Below, one piece after another: positions 1 through 25,356 of a stretch of DNA of 64,000 bases. The stretch comes from Aporrectodea caliginosa (lineage: Eukaryota > Annelida > Clitellata > Crassiclitellata > Lumbricidae), in NCBI GenBank assembly GCA_020284085.1, contig JACEVL010000155.1, forward strand, positions 1,410,001 to 1,474,000, in the 5' to 3' direction. A model generated the notes under the pieces. It was not told the origin of the DNA. It searched no databases and saw only the letters and a program-made list of their open reading frames with translations. How positions within the stretch are numbered: position 1 is the stretch's first letter; the number at the start of each line of letters is the position of its first letter. Both the position numbers and the translations under genes were made by a program.

Positions 1-536
1 TTAGAGTTGTTTACGTTTCTAGATTTGCATGCGTTCAACGTCTTCTATTTTTGAGCCCACGCCTTTCTTTAATTGCATCTTGCACGCAACAAAGAACAAG
101 AAATGGCTGCCGTTGTGCGGATTTCCTTATCATCGTCGTTTGCATATTACGTGCTTTCTATAGTGGCTGCGCAGCCTCATAAAATATTGTTACGAAATAG
201 CAAGAATTATATAGAAGCCATAAAACTATTATGGTGCAAATATTGCCATTCGCACGATATTCCAGCAAAACGCTGCTGCCGAAGCTGCTGTACTTAACTG
301 CAATGTCTTCTAACAGAGGGCACCAACGTTGCAAGGTGGCAGAACCGTAACGGTTTGTAATGTAAACAACTATATATTCAGATATATATATAATATATAT
401 AAATTATTTATGAATGCATGCATCGTCCACAATATATATATATATATATTATATATATAACTTTCAACCAAGTCAGTTTAAACTCACTGAGGGCAAGCAA
501 TAGTCGGGTTCTGCTGTTATCCTTTCATTCAAACAC

Positions 537-722
537 TGAAGAAGAAGAATAAGTGCAGTGCCATTAGTTGGTTATGAGGCAGCCATAGCTATGAAGTGTT
601 AGCGACTTCATTTTCTTAGCCTCGGCGGGTGGCCCGTCCTCTCCCTCGTCGTCTCATCTTCCCACCGACAGTGCACTCATTATAGCTGAGTTAGCACGCA
701 GAGGTCGCACGCGGAGCAGAAA
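537..722 (-). repeat. tRNA-SINE body copy of the family at 35436
   Basis: The + strand shows the complement of the 35436 SINE: CTATGAAGTGTTAGCGACTT, CATTTTCTTAGCCTCGGCGG and CGTCTCATCTTCCCACCGAC. The AGAAGAAGAAT edge is its tail. The tRNA head is lost, so it is 5'-truncated. Confidence 0.8.
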
Positions 723-3430
723 TCTAGAATACAATAATAATAACAATAATAAAACAATTTATATAGCGCCGTAGCACAGCTGAGACCGAAGAAAAGGTCG
801 CTGGCCTATGCATGATGAATTTATGTATGTTATATATCCATACACACATCATACATAAATACATGCATAGACCATAATAACTATAATTATTATTTAATTC
901 AGTAAGTTCAGTGTCGTTGTCAAATCCTCAGAGAGCATGTTTATGGTCTACATCGACCAGTGGGAGATAAAAAAATCCAAAGACTCTTTACAATTAGACT
1001 GCAAGACGCTTTAAAGCCACTCTACAGAACGCAGATTAATGGCTTCCTTTGGCTTACATAATATTATTCTAATGACCAGCGAATGGCTGCACTAGGAAAC
1101 AATGAAGCTGTAAACTATAGAACTAAGCGAGGTTTTTGATCGGGAGACTAGAGCGATAGGAAAAGTGTTGGGAGAGGGGTTAATTCAGAGGATGATATGC
1201 TTTGCCGAAGGAGCTCTCTGGTAGTGTCAGTCCAAAGCCTGAATAACAGAGGAGGGCGACTATGATCATCTTTGCTAAGACACAGCTTCACCAAACAGCA
1301 GCTAACTGAGGTTTGTTTGTTTCACCTCAACGTACTGACCACAGGTTTACAATGTCCCTTGATTTTGGCGTAATTAGCACAACTAATTTCGCAGAATAAC
1401 GATGTATATCGTGTCTTCTTTCATATGTCTGGCTGCGATGCGATTGATGCGCATAGGCACCGAGTTTAGCAGAAGTGAAACGCCAGTCGATCGGTGTATT
1501 TTTATAACCAATTAATTAATTAATTAATTAAATTTGCAACGCGCGCGCGGTCCAACCGAAATGTGAATCTGAGGCGCGGATAGTCATCCGCCAAGAGAAA
1601 ATGCAGTTAGATATCAAAGTGCTTGAAAGCCAATGTGAAATAGTGTGTAGCCTGCGGTTGATCTGAATGATTATGCTGCACAGGAATGGTGCCATTTTAT
1701 ATTTGCGCTGCTTTTGAAAGACCTACTTGCAGTCTGACTCATGAGCTGGATGATCATAAATTTAAGCCTCGGATGATTGCAGACGGCTTCACGATACAAA
1801 CACAAGCAAATACAATGCAGACAAAAGCACATAAAGTGCCAAATAGGGCATATCCGTTTGGATGACAAATACATTTTGCTATTCCAACGACTAAGACTCT
1901 ATCAGCAGACAAAAACTTTAACTACACAAAAAAGAATCTGAAATGTATGCATGAAAACGACACAGAAAACAAGGCTTCAGATTCGATGGAGCTCTATATC
2001 TTACGATTCAGAAGCAGACTGTAAAATAGAATGTTTTTCAAAATGAGACAGGCAGAGATGCAGCATTGATGCATGCTAAGATCCAGCAACAGGTTTCACG
2101 TGTTGTGTATTGTGAAGGAAGCCGTAATCAAGATGCCAAGCCCTATGCCGCTATCCAATCCTTATTATCAAATAGTATCCCATTATGATCATATAATACA
2201 GAATGCGAGGTTTTCTTTTTAAAATGTTTACAGTAGAACGCTGCTTTTCAGGTTCAATATTTCTGCCGAACTGAATCTGAACTAATTTCCATGGGGCCGG
2301 CTTAGAGGATTGACCTCGTTTCCTCCCATGCATGTCCAGCTCAGGCTTAGAGCACTGATTGGATGGATCCAACGGTTTAACGACATCTTATGACAACAAA
2401 AGACCGTTGACGTCGGTGGAGACATTTCTTTGAACAGTTCTCACCGTTCGTTGGTCATACTACAACGACGATACTTGATTGAAGCAACTCGTTTTATGGC
2501 GCCTTTTCCGTTGCCACCGACGTCGATGGCACCGATGCTGAGTGGACCATTTGTTGCAATGCAATTGGCGATGGTTTATATAGCACCCTGGCCGGCAATA
2601 TAACAACTTCTGAGATGGGCTGAAGATACGCGCCAATAAAACGACCAAAAAGGCCGGAACTATAGTATGCATGTCCTTCTCAATGGAAGCCACTTATCTC
2701 CGCTTCTCTGCAGCAGCGCAATCGGAACACAGCATGTCTTTAAACTGCAACCAGCTGCAGATGCCTTGCTCAGCTAAAGCAGCTTTCAAACCAGTAAAGT
2801 ATTAACAAAGGGATAAACCAAGAAGAGACAGGCGAGCATAGACAGACAGCACATCGCAGAGAGACTAGGATACAGCAGATAGAAGCGGCTGATATGATGT
2901 GATGAATTTAAAACTCCTTGGATGGGTCCAGACAGCCGAATACATACGATGACATGGCCTTGAAGCAGCTCCGCTTCACAAGGAAAATCTAGAGACGAAA
3001 ATGCATTTCCAATTATCCAGTATAAGCTCATGGTCAATTCACTCGGTTTCTCAGGTGCAAATTGCATTTCATATAAAGCCGATAAGATTGGAAAATTCGA
3101 ATGAAGGTTGCAAATTTCAATAGCGTTGCTCTCTGTTTCTTCAACGTGGTGGCCAAATGGTAAAGTCATTGTCTTCTGTCCATACGTCCAAAATTCAAGA
3201 CACAAAGCGTCTGGTGAAATTGGCGGTTCTTTTTCCTGCTTCCCAACCAATCAGATAAGATTGTCCTCATGTTGATTCGTTGCTCGTGTTGCTGCACATC
3301 CACTAAAAACTATTTTTCAGCGAAATAGGACCGTGGTCATCCCTCGGTCTAAAGCATACTACTGTGCAACCTGTGACATGAGTTTCTCGTCCTTTCTTTG
3401 CCTTCTGTAGGGTGCCAGCTCTTGAAGAGC
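723..3430. other. No gene recognised
   Basis: It holds a TTAA-type tetranucleotide run (1510-1531), a TATAGCGC motif near 760 like the LINE/SINE tails, and several short ORFs without recognisable content, the longest on the - strand at 2786-3250 (154 codons, no known domain). Confidence 0.6.
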
Positions 3431-3949
3431 ATCCTGGCTGCTCGTGATATTGTTGTATCGTCAGGCATAGAGCACCTCTCAAGAGGCTTCTTGAAGAGGC
3501 CCCCATATAAATATGCACTAACGATCAAGCTACCTAAATATTTTACACACATAAGTGTTTCAGCGAAAATGTTAAATAATCATAAACGTGTCCGAAACCG
3601 ATTTTCGGGGATGGGCAAATTACTCTGAAAATGCAAGTGAATTAAAAATCACAAATTACTTTGGAACATGAAATATAATTTCTAATTACAAAAGCCTGGG
3701 AAAATGTAATTGAATTACAAATTACATATTACAAATTATGTAATTTCAATAACTGCTAATCCCTGCCATTTTTCAGCGTTACAAAACTGTTTAAGTGCTA
3801 CCTGTGTCGCCTTATGCATTGCCTGAACAGCATTGATCATAAAAATACATGAAACTCCTCCCTGCAATAATAGCTGCAGACGCAGAATCAAACCAGGACG
3901 TTGTTCTGTCCATAAACACATGGAAATCACTGGCAAGAAATTTTTAAGG

Positions 3950-3984
<35 letters not shown>

Positions 3985-3985
3985 G

Positions 3986-4026
<41 letters not shown>
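3950..4026 (+). repeat. CA then TA dinucleotide microsatellite
   Basis: An ACAC run passes into a TATA run with one central GTCATA break. The flanking segment CATAAACACATGGAAATCAC is repeated on the other side (4039-4060) and followed by a second TA run at 4078-4093, so the unit is duplicated. Confidence 0.9.
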
Positions 4027-4028
<2 letters not shown>

Positions 4029-4584
4029 ACGTGCTCTGCCCATAAACACATGCAAATCACTGGCAATAAAAGGCACACATATATATATATATACGTACTC
4101 TACCTAATTGGTTGGTCATTTCTTTCATTCGTTAGCAGTGCTGTTGCATTGGTCGGGTAAGGTGAAGTCGATGGCTTTGTGTGACAGGTAAAGGCGTTGG
4201 TCACGTAGAGTAGATGTCACGTGTGGTCAGTGATCAGATTGTCAGAAGGTGAGACTGAAGGTCAGATTAGACTGAAGGTCATCGGAGTGGATTTTGCCTT
4301 GCAAATTTATTTGACCTTGTAAAGTGGTTTGACCTTGGAATGTGATTAATCGTTGGAAACTTAACGAAATCAGATAATTCACTGAAACGCTGAAATATAA
4401 CGGAATCGACCGTAAGTTTTTCAGCAATCATTCGCAATGGCCTTAGGAAAAGGAAACCTTTGCTTCCTTTGAACCAGCAACTTCTTACAGGATTTTTGCG
4501 ACCATGCGTTACTGATTTTGGTATCCGAAAAAGGTCGGTCTATGTAACTATTTCTCAATGTAAACTTTGCTTTGGCTGGCCTAG

Positions 4585-4946
4585 GTGCCTCTTCGGTGCC
4601 GCTCCTGCGTATTTACAAGAGCTCTCTCGCTCTACTCTGGAATGCAGGGACGTTGCGCTCTCCGCTCCTCCACACAGGGTGAACTCCTCGTTCCCCGTGT
4701 GCGAACTGCTTTTAGACAGCATCGTGCTTTCTCTGCTGTTGGCCCGATGGTATGGAATAATTGGTTCCCATTAGCAATACGTCGTATGCTCTTATGCTTA
4801 GGGTTTATTCAGATGCGTTTTATTGCAGCGTTAAGACTGTCTTTTTTTAGCCGGTGTTGGGTCTTGTGCACTCTTGAGTGGTAACCTTGAAGGGGCGCTA
4901 TATAAATCTCCGTAATAAATGAATGAATGAATGAATGAATGAATGC
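4585..4946 (+). pseudogene. L2-like LINE 3' end with frameshift and GAATG tail
   Basis: Two frames together give the usual C-terminal sequence: GAAPAYLQELS in one, then ELLVPRVRTAFRQHRAF and VGPMVWNN in another, showing at least one frameshift. After the stop comes CTTGAAGGGGCGCTATATAA and a tail of seven GAAT units. The same 3' end recurs at 27280-27350 and 52420-52485. Confidence 0.8.
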
Positions 4947-5216
4947 ATATTAGAATATTTATTGAATCTAGTCTATACAGTATATATATACAGTATATAT
5001 GCATAAATAAGCACACGATACACATACATGTTAGTGCACTGGCCTCCCTGCATGTCTTCAATTGACAACGACCTTACTTCCACAGCAAGCCTCTATTATA
5101 TTATATTATTCTCCAAGGTAATTTTATGTCAGCTGGTAGTGCGTGTATGGGCAAACGGTCATTGGCAGTCGACCGACGATGAATTGAAAAGCCGAATAGC
5201 GACGACCAACCTGAAG

Positions 5217-5266
5217 ACTCAGCAGCAGCAGCAGCAGCAGCAGCAGACTCAGCAGCAGCAGCAGCC
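5217..5266 (+). repeat. CAG trinucleotide repeat
   Basis: Two CAG runs are separated by one ACT codon, about 600 bp upstream of the receptor ATG. They would read as polyglutamine on + or polyalanine/serine/leucine on -, but no recognisable protein surrounds them. They may sit in an upstream non-coding exon or the promoter. Confidence 0.8.
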
Positions 5267-5585
5267 TTTGTTGGTGTTTGGAGCTGCAGATGGAGTCGTG
5301 GAGTCGGCGACGATTGTCCAGAGAAAAGGTGACGAGTGGAAAGAGCGTCATTCTTGCCATCGGCGGCGTCTGACATCATTAGGTTGTTAAAGTCAGCTGG
5401 AGAAAGGAAGGAGAGGAACGGGAAAAGGGAAAAGAAGACGAGAAAAGGAAGAGGGGGAAGGGGAAGAGGAGGAGGAGGGGTAGATGCGGCGTCCTCGTAA
5501 TCACGGGTGCATTGAAGTCCCGTCGATTGAGCATTGATTAGTCGGGGGCTACCGCTGCCGCTGCTTCTATTCGACGCATCGCTCC

Positions 5586-5798
5586 ATGCAATGTCCGTCG
5601 TTCGTCTCATCTGTGCCGTCGTCGTCGTCACTCGGACCCGATGAAGCCCGTCTAAGATCTCCTACTCTGCCTCAGTCGCTTGAGCGAACAGCCGTCGCCG
5701 TCGCCGCATCCGCGCTGCTGCTGCTGCTGGCCATCTCCGTCTCACCAGCATCACCGGCCAATTGCACTTGTCATCTTTCGACAGACGACGATTTCTGA
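5586..5798 (+). other. Upstream ORF in the receptor 5' leader (70 codons)
   Basis: An ATG-initiated ORF ends 43 bp before the receptor ATG, in a locally CpG-rich stretch. Its product contains a hydrophobic run, TAVAVAASALLLLLAIS, resembling a signal peptide or TM segment. Whether it is transcribed in the leader is unknown. If it is, it could repress translation of the receptor. It may equally be a chance ORF in GC-rich DNA. Confidence 0.3.
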
Positions 5799-5841
5799 AA
5801 TGAGCCACGCAACGGATTAAATGATCAACTGGAAATAGGAA

Positions 5842-18282
<12,441 letters not shown>

Positions 18283-19290
18283 CAGTGTCAGCTTCAACAA
18301 CAGCGCCATACAGACATTTAGGCATCATATTGAAATAATTCCATTCCATGCAGTAATCTCAGAGGACAGCGGAAATGCTGGAGATAACGATTAAATCGCA
18401 CCAAAGTCGTCAAATTATAACAAATGAAGAAATATGTCAAACGGTTCACGTTGACTGAGTAAGAAACCGGAGGTTTGCGACCCCTGTCCTTGCTCAGCGT
18501 TTGTGATACACAGGCTGGATTACTGCAAGCCCTTTCGGACCTGGCTTCCAAACGTAGCTGGGTTCAACACGACGGTCTCTTTCCCGTTTCTTCACAGCTT
18601 TTGAGCCCAACATGCATATCGCTTGCTTTGTTGAATACTTAGTCGAAGAATATTGTTCTGTGGTCTCTGACAAGTTTTCCCTTTGGAATTAATCAGATTG
18701 AAATCTAACGAAGTCAGGTTCGACTCTACGACACTTAGGAACCGATTTCTGGTGAATCTGAATACGACCAATATAATTATAGAACGCTGAAAGTGACAGC
18801 GGTAGGCTATTTAAGAAGCGGCTTCTTGTGATCCAAGTAGAGTAGACCTGTGTTAGAGAACATACAGTCAGGCATGATCCGAGTAGAGTATGTTAGAGAA
18901 CATAATATAGTCAGACAATCGCGCGCTGTCGTTTCTACTAATTGAAGAGAACATAAGCGTATATGCAGAGGAACTGTGGACACGCCATGGCTCAGTCCCT
19001 TCAGGCCGTCTAGCAGTCATCAGTCATCAGTCATCAGTTCTTGGCGTTTGTCAGCCGCTGAGAGCCTGGCCTGCATGGACGACCGTTTCAAGGCCTAAGG
19101 CAGTAATTTACACGACAATGCTTCATATCCGACATAAAGAAACACGAATAGTTTTCGTGATAATTATTTAGAAGCAATCCGTCACGTGATCTAGCACCTT
19201 CCATCAACGCTGCAGACGAGAGGCGGTGGTTGTCACGGCAACGTCCATCGGTAAATCACTGAAAAGTATATTCCTTAGGCAGTTGTCCGC

Positions 19291-19356
19291 GGAGGAGGAG
19301 GAGGAGGAGGAGGAGGAGGAGGAGGAGGAGAAGGAGGAGTAGGAGGAGTAGGAGGA
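19291..19356 (+). repeat. GGA trinucleotide microsatellite
   Basis: Thirteen or more GGA units, then interrupted by AAG and GTA triplets, about 1 kb past the receptor stop. Confidence 0.93.
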
Positions 19357-21348
19357 GCCGTCACGGAAGACAACAACGCCGTGTGAGCTCATGCATAACA
19401 CATGGACGAACACGGCCAAAGGACACGAGAATCTGTTCGCTGCACATGATCTACGTTTGACCGAGACTCGGGCGATCGACGGGGATTTTAAACGGTCAAA
19501 TTTGATGACTTTTTAAGAGATTGCAACGCCTCTAGCATTCTGCGCTAGATTTAATTACTTTTGCACAGTGCATTACTGTATCTACATGTATAGGCTACTT
19601 CGGAGACGTTATCGCTTTCTTTTCTGGCAATACGAATTTCTTATCGTCTCCTTGCTCATTTGCATCGGGAAATGTATGATTCGTCTGTAAGCGTTTGCAT
19701 GTAGGTGCTGGATTATTTACAGTGGAATAGCTTTTTCCTCTTAATAGCCTATGCAATGTATGCATCGTAGCATTGCTAAGCATGTAGGCCTAGATGTAGA
19801 ACGAGTTAGATGCATGGCTGACGCATTTCATTCTAGACAATTATTGCAAGTGTAGTTAGGCCTACGCTTATAGCTATTTCACAGACCTACAGTTTAGTGT
19901 AGGTTATAACTGAAAACGTAGATCCTCAGACTACACACGTACACAGAACATACATCATCTACGAAACTTAGGTTGATTTCTCAGACTTTTATGCTGGATC
20001 AATAGGAGATGAATGATCTGCGGTCAAGACACTAAATGACTGGAGGCAGGCAGAAAGAAAGATTGGCAAGCCGCAAATTTATCTTTCCTTTATGACAAAT
20101 GGACAATCTAACATTACTGATGAAACAAAATTAGTCAACGAAATGTAAAAGTGCACGTTTTTATTATAGCGACCATCGTATGGCCTCCACCCTGTTCATT
20201 TTCAATGAATTGATCGATTGAGATCCTTCACAACCGCTGCCCGTTTGAATATACGGACCGTATAAACTCGCCCGAGATTTAAATCTCTTAAATAAGCCAA
20301 CATCGGGAGGCGAACCGCGATCTGCACACATTCTCGCACAGAAGTGTATGGGGCAAAGGTTCTAATCAATATAGCCAACTGGGACAGATATTTTATTATT
20401 ATTATATTCGTTTAATGGTAACAAAACTGTTTGTCACACCGCTATCAGGTACATTGCGATTGAATAGGCTAAAGAAGAAATGTCTTGCACATAATCAGAC
20501 TTGTTAATCCTACGAACATTACTTTACTTTAACCTATCTTGCCTCGAATCACCTTATCTCAACCTATCTTACTTTACGTAACCTTACCTTACGTATCCTA
20601 CCACGCCATTTGTTACGCCTTCGCCCTGAATTTATTTCTCCAAAGACCTCTCCCATCCATCGCGATCGATATAGGAAACGTTGGACATTTCCACATATAA
20701 ATCTAATATAATTATGTCTAGCTTCTGGCAGTATCGTTTACTCATAAATAGTCGTCCATCCTTTATTCGTGGTGCAAAAAAAATTATGATCTAATCAAAA
20801 CACAATTAGATTACAAAACATGTTATCGGTAAGCTGATGCATAACAAACATTTAATATCGCCCGATATTAAATGGCTGCAGGCGTAGGCGGTGACCTGCA
20901 CAGGGTCTGAGGTTAAAGGTCGGGTCTTTTCTATTTGCCGCTTATTGGATAAACAAATCCTAAAACAAACTTAGCCTGACAGAGTAATGATGCGACCCAG
21001 TGCCTATTATTGAAAGTGTATTCCTATATGGTAAATATCTCAGCAGAAAAACAGAACCATAGAGCTTATTTGATTAAGCCTTTCGATTGAATGAGTCTTG
21101 ACACACTGCAGGCTCCTTCAGTCTGGGTTCATACCATCCATACAAATGACTAGTTTTTTACTTGCACCAAAAGAACCGTTATCTTTGTATTTATCCAAGA
21201 CTTATCGCAGTGATGTCACTTGACGATGCATTGCATGTAAAATCATATTTCATCGCTTGTGAAAAAGCTGGTGCTTTGCGCCTAGCTTTACATCAGCGCT
21301 TTAGAAATTTAGAATGAAGTTGAACAGTTTCACTATATACGACCCCCG

Positions 21349-21689
21349 AGATTAGTTTAAAGCTGCACGCAACCTGTTATCTGTTACCCCCTCCCCCTAA
21401 ATAAATGCATTGCTGTTATTAAAAACTAAAAATGTAGAAAAATACGACAATTTCCAATGGTAACTCCAAAAAACTTAAAACACCCTCCGAAATTTTTTCA
21501 TGGCTACGCCTCTGTCTACTATATTGATGCAACTTGGCTCCTAGACTCTGAACATCCATGCCATCTGTCAGCTTTTGACGGGAACCCATTGGTTGGTTCC
21601 ACGTGTGTGTGTGGTGGGCCCGCCACTGGCGACTCTTCTAGTTCACTTTACTTTAGATTAGTTTAAAGCTGCACGTAACCTGTTATCTA
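21349..21689 (+). repeat. Direct repeat pair of 35 bp flanking ~270 bp
   Basis: GATTAGTTTAAAGCTGCACG, then (C/T)AACCTGTTATCT, occurs at 21349-21383 and 21655-21689 with two or three differences. The enclosed segment has no gene. Confidence 0.75.
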
Positions 21690-21734
21690 TAGCCATAAAG
21701 GATGATGAAGCTAATTAGCTAGCTTAACTTTACC

Positions 21735-21820
21735 TTAACTTTAACGACGAGAGTCACGAGAGTGTACTAAGAAAGTGACTTGGAGTTAGAAAACAATGCA
21801 AGTCGTCGTTAAAGTGTCAA
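21735..21820 (+). mobile_element. ~70-bp TIR element (family P), copy 2
   Basis: TTAACTTTAACGACGAGAGT begins it and GTCGTCGTTAAAGTGTCAA ends it; the middle AGTGTACTAAGAAAGTGACT matches the family, with a short internal duplication of CACGAGAG. Confidence 0.7.
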
Positions 21821-22439
21821 AATACAATTTATATCATAATTATTCTATTGTCTTGCAGAGCATCACTTCTGCGTACTGTTAAAGACATCTTAGTCTGTTT
21901 CACAGCGTCATCTGCATGGACAAAGTCTGACTGAACAGAAAGAAGGAAGTGGAATGAGTGGCTGCTAAATCCATCCCTTTGCATAGTCTGCATCTTAGTC
22001 AATAGTTGCATTTCGCCATAGCACACAATTCGTTCTGCATTTATGTGATATGTATTTAGAGCGAGGAACGTCGTCTGGATGGAGTTTTATGATGCAGCAG
22101 CTGTGGGCTGAACTGTAACGCCGCCTCCACCCGATATAATCGCCTGAAATGGACAGCGAGCGCATAAATCGGGACACTCTCCTCCTCGTTGCAGTCCATT
22201 CAGAGGCCGAGGTGGTTGACACATCGTCCGTCGTCCTGTGGATGAAATGACTAAGTGAATGGTGAAAGCGACTTGCATGGTCGGACTGACATGCGATTAT
22301 GATTGATGAACACTTGCTCCAAGCATTGGCACATCACCGTCGCCATGTCTGCCACTGCAGCCGTCAACTGCTCAACGGATTCCCCGTGCTATTGGTCACG
22401 GCTTCGTCATGAAGAAAACTGTCACACGATTAAACAGAC

Positions 22440-22982
22440 GTACTCTGTGCTCCGTTTCCTGCCCACGTCCCTCTCCTATCTCGCTTTCTTCGTCTACTCG
22501 TACTGCACAAATTCCCACTTCTACTCCATTCATTATTACTCACTTCTTTTCCTCCTCCTCTTCTCGCCACTACACTTGGCAGTAGGCTCTTTGACCTTGC
22601 TCCTTTTTGTCAATACTTTTTCTTCTCTCTTTTCTTCTTACTCCTCCTCCGCTTCGTTCTTTTATTCCCCTCCTCTTCCTCCTTCTTTTCCTCCTACTTT
22701 TCCTTTTTCTTCTTGTTTTCCCCTCCACTTCTTCCGTTTGCCTTTTTCTTGCCCTCCTCTTCCTAATTCTTCTTTGTCTTCCTCCTCGTCTTCCTTCTTT
22801 TTTTCTTTTTTTTCCTCCCCTTCTTTTCCTCCCCTCTTCCTCTTCATTCATTTTCCTACCTCCTCCACCCCACCACCTCCACTTCCTCCTCCTCCTCCTC
22901 CTCTTCCTCCTCCTCCTCCTCCTCCTCCTCCTCCTCCTCCTCCTCCTCCTCCTCCTCCTCCTCCTCCTCCTCCTCCTCCTAT
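22440..22982 (+). repeat. ~540-bp pyrimidine-rich tract ending in CCT array
   Basis: It is rich in TTCCTCC/TCTTCC on the + strand and ends in about 24 pure CCT units (22908-22980). Long apparent ORFs through it are low-complexity artefacts. Confidence 0.95.
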
Positions 22983-23145
22983 AATGCGCCTTGTCGATGA
23001 TCAAATATTGGCGCTGTTAGTCCTCATCATCGCTGATAAATCTGCTCGACCGCGTATAGCGCTATAATAAGTCCTTGCTATATCACATACAGACGTTCGT
23101 CTGTTGCCGACGGGCGTCGACCTGTTAAACAAGGGCTCGACCTCC

Positions 23146-23195
23146 GTCCATCCATCCTTCCGTCCATCCATCCATCCGTCCATCCGTCCGTACGT
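23146..23195 (+). repeat. CCAT/CCGT tetranucleotide repeat
   Basis: TCCATCCATCCTTCCGTCCA-type array. GGTC units occur at 23696-23711 and 23871-23888. Confidence 0.85.
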
Positions 23196-23199
23196 CCCT

Positions 23200-25040
23200 C
23201 GTTACTCACTCGGAGCCGCAGCACTAATCAAGTCAAGATCTCTCCGCTGCTTCGACCGAATTACTTTCTTAAAATGCCGAATTATTAAGAGAGTCGAAGG
23301 CTTAGCCGAAGGACATTAACATCATGAGCATTGCGGAGTCACCTACTCGGCTTCGAAATAGAAATTAGTCTAAAGCACTACAGTAACTGCTGACAATCCG
23401 TTTACATATGAACTCCTAGCTAAGGACACTGGATGACGAGAGATGAACGTGTTGGTTCTTGTGATATATCCGACCATCATCTGAGCTGAGGACCAGCGTT
23501 ACATGACATCCGACGACCCAGCTGTAATCTCGGCGTCGGTGAGGGACTGAATCATGTGAAGAATGTCCTAATGAAATCACATGCACTTCGTTAAGTTTAA
23601 CGACTGAACCTAATGAACTGATGCATTCGACGTCAAAACGACACAATAAACCGAGATGCGTGGATCTAATGCAGGTCATTATGTGGCTACGTACGGTCGG
23701 TCGGTCGGTCGACACGGCCACATGCAGCAAGGTCTCCGTCTCCTCGGGGGACGACAGGCGGCGGCGGCGGTGGCCTCAGTGGCCTGGTGAAGTACCGGTA
23801 GCTATTATAAGAGGCGGCTAGATGCCAGGAATCGAGAGCCGTGGACAACTAACAAAGACCAGATGCAGCGTCGGTCGGTCCGTCGGTCCCTCTGGTGGCC
23901 GATGAAGGAGATTTCCTTGTGATATAATTGACGGATATCGACGATAGACGGAGGAAGCAGACAGAGCAGAACAAACACACAGACCTCAACCACTAATCGA
24001 CCGCAAGCACTGCCCCCCCCCGCACCCACACACGTACACACGTGTAGGCTACACTGAGCGAAACATGCAGTCAAAGATAATTGCAATAAGGGCAGACTAA
24101 TGCTCGCACACAGAGATAGGAGCAGAGACGATAGATGGATACGGTTGCGGTAGTGACGGTGTTGGTGGTTGTGCTAAGGCGGTATTGGTGACGGTTCAGG
24201 CTGTAATGTAATGTAAATCTTCTCAGCGCCCACAAAAGCCACGTCAGGGAGACCAACTTTAAATATTCACCCGGCGCAAGTCCAGTCCGCAACAGCCACG
24301 CTGCTCTGTTCCTCCCGATGCAAGGTCAAAATCTAGGGAGGTCAAGCGGTAGCGGTTCTAGAGGTGATGATAGGATCGACGACGACGACGATGATGATGA
24401 TGATGCTGAAGAGGATAAGGATGGTGAAGGAGATGTGTTGTAAGCAAGAAAAAATTAAATTCAAAGACCACGACTAAGACTACATGATTGGAGATCAAGA
24501 CCAAGACCATAGGAATTAAGACCAAGATCAGGGCTAATGCCGTAAGTTCAAGACCAAGGCCAAGTCGAGTATCCAAGACCACTGCCAAGACCAAAACTAT
24601 AGCGGAATTCAAGGCATCGTATTTTTTCTTAATTTACGGTGTTATTAAGATTTTGAATTTAAAAACACCCGGTGGCTAAAAATTGGAATTGAAATGTCAG
24701 ATATAAGCAACCACATCATTCAGATTAGGTGGTTGTTATTTCTTACAGATACTAAATCACACAAGGTTCAGAATCTGTCCCCGAGTCTTCCTATATGTGC
24801 TCTCATAATGAGTCTACTACAGTTGCTTTTGAAGCTTTTGACAGCGAACTTATAAATAACAAGCTCCATAGCAAATGACATTTTATCTAACAATAATTCT
24901 CAAAGAAACTGATGCGTCAGTAACGTAGCTAGGTAGTCCGCTGTGTAGGCCTATAAGGAAATGGAAAAAGAATGAAGCAGAATGGCTGAAGGAAGGACGA
25001 AAGAAATAGAAGGGAAGGAAGGAGTGGATGTTTGGATGAA
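23200..25040. other. Intergenic, no gene recognised
   Basis: It contains a LINE tail at 24203-24345, a GAC/GAT array at 24370-24402, and a degenerate CAAGACCAAGACC motif region at 24490-24600. Short ORFs lack recognisable domains. Confidence 0.6.
24203..24345 (-). repeat. L2/CR1-like LINE 3' end, ATTACATTACA-tail subfamily
   Basis: The - strand contains GGTCTCCCTGACGTGGCTTT, TGTGGGCGCTGAGAAGATTT and an ACATTACATTACA tail, closely matching the + strand copy at 26085-26236. Confidence 0.85.
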
Positions 25041-25051
25041 CGGATGATGGG

Positions 25052-25356
25052 CAGGGACGTCATTTGGGGAGGGCAGGGGCAAATGCCCCTGAGTTTCATG
25101 GGAAATCAAAAATTTATATGTATGTCAGTGCATATGATGAAATAGTAGGTTATATCTTTATTCATCACTAGGAGTCTAGGACAGCAGATACCAAATCAAA
25201 CATTGTAAGAAATAAATAAGAACAAGAAGAAAGCATGTTAGATTATTTAACCACAGTTTTGCACATGTAGACTAACTACAAAACTTAACAAGCTGGCCAA
25301 GTTTTGTCCCCCCCCCCCGAAAAATCCCCTCCCGAAAAACTGAAATGACGTCCCTG
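25052..25356. mobile_element. hAT-type MITE (CAGGGACGTCATTT)
   Basis: The 305-bp element starts CAGGGACGTCATTT and ends AAATGACGTCCCTG. It is flanked by ATGATGGG (25044-25051) and ATGATAGG (25357-25364), an 8-bp duplication with one mismatch. A run of 12 C sits near the right end. Confidence 0.87.

Larger units (their letters stand above)
18283..22439. other. Intergenic, 3' of the receptor gene
   Basis: There is no recognisable gene. It holds a ~50-bp imperfect tandem duplication at 18830-18915 (GTAGAGTA ... TGTTAGAGAACATA twice), a CAGTCAT run at 19015-19035, the GGA array, many TAGGCCTAC motifs and a CCTTAC-rich stretch at 20520-20600. Confidence 0.6.

Noticed and set aside
2786..3250. 154-codon - strand ORF
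   Set aside because: No recognisable domain, no codon-bias contrast with surroundings and no splice partner; length is plausible by chance in 64 kb.
3600..3760. AATTACAAATTAC-rich stretch as a TIR element
   Set aside because: It is repetitive, but no consistent termini or target duplication could be defined.
5101..5631. 176-codon - strand ORF with polyalanine upstream of the receptor
   Set aside because: It arises from the CAG array and GA-rich DNA read in reverse; no homology recognised and no supporting start or splice context.
22303..23067. 254-codon + strand ORF and - strand Arg/Lys-rich ORF
   Set aside because: Open only because the region is pyrimidine-rich; no splice structure or recognisable protein.
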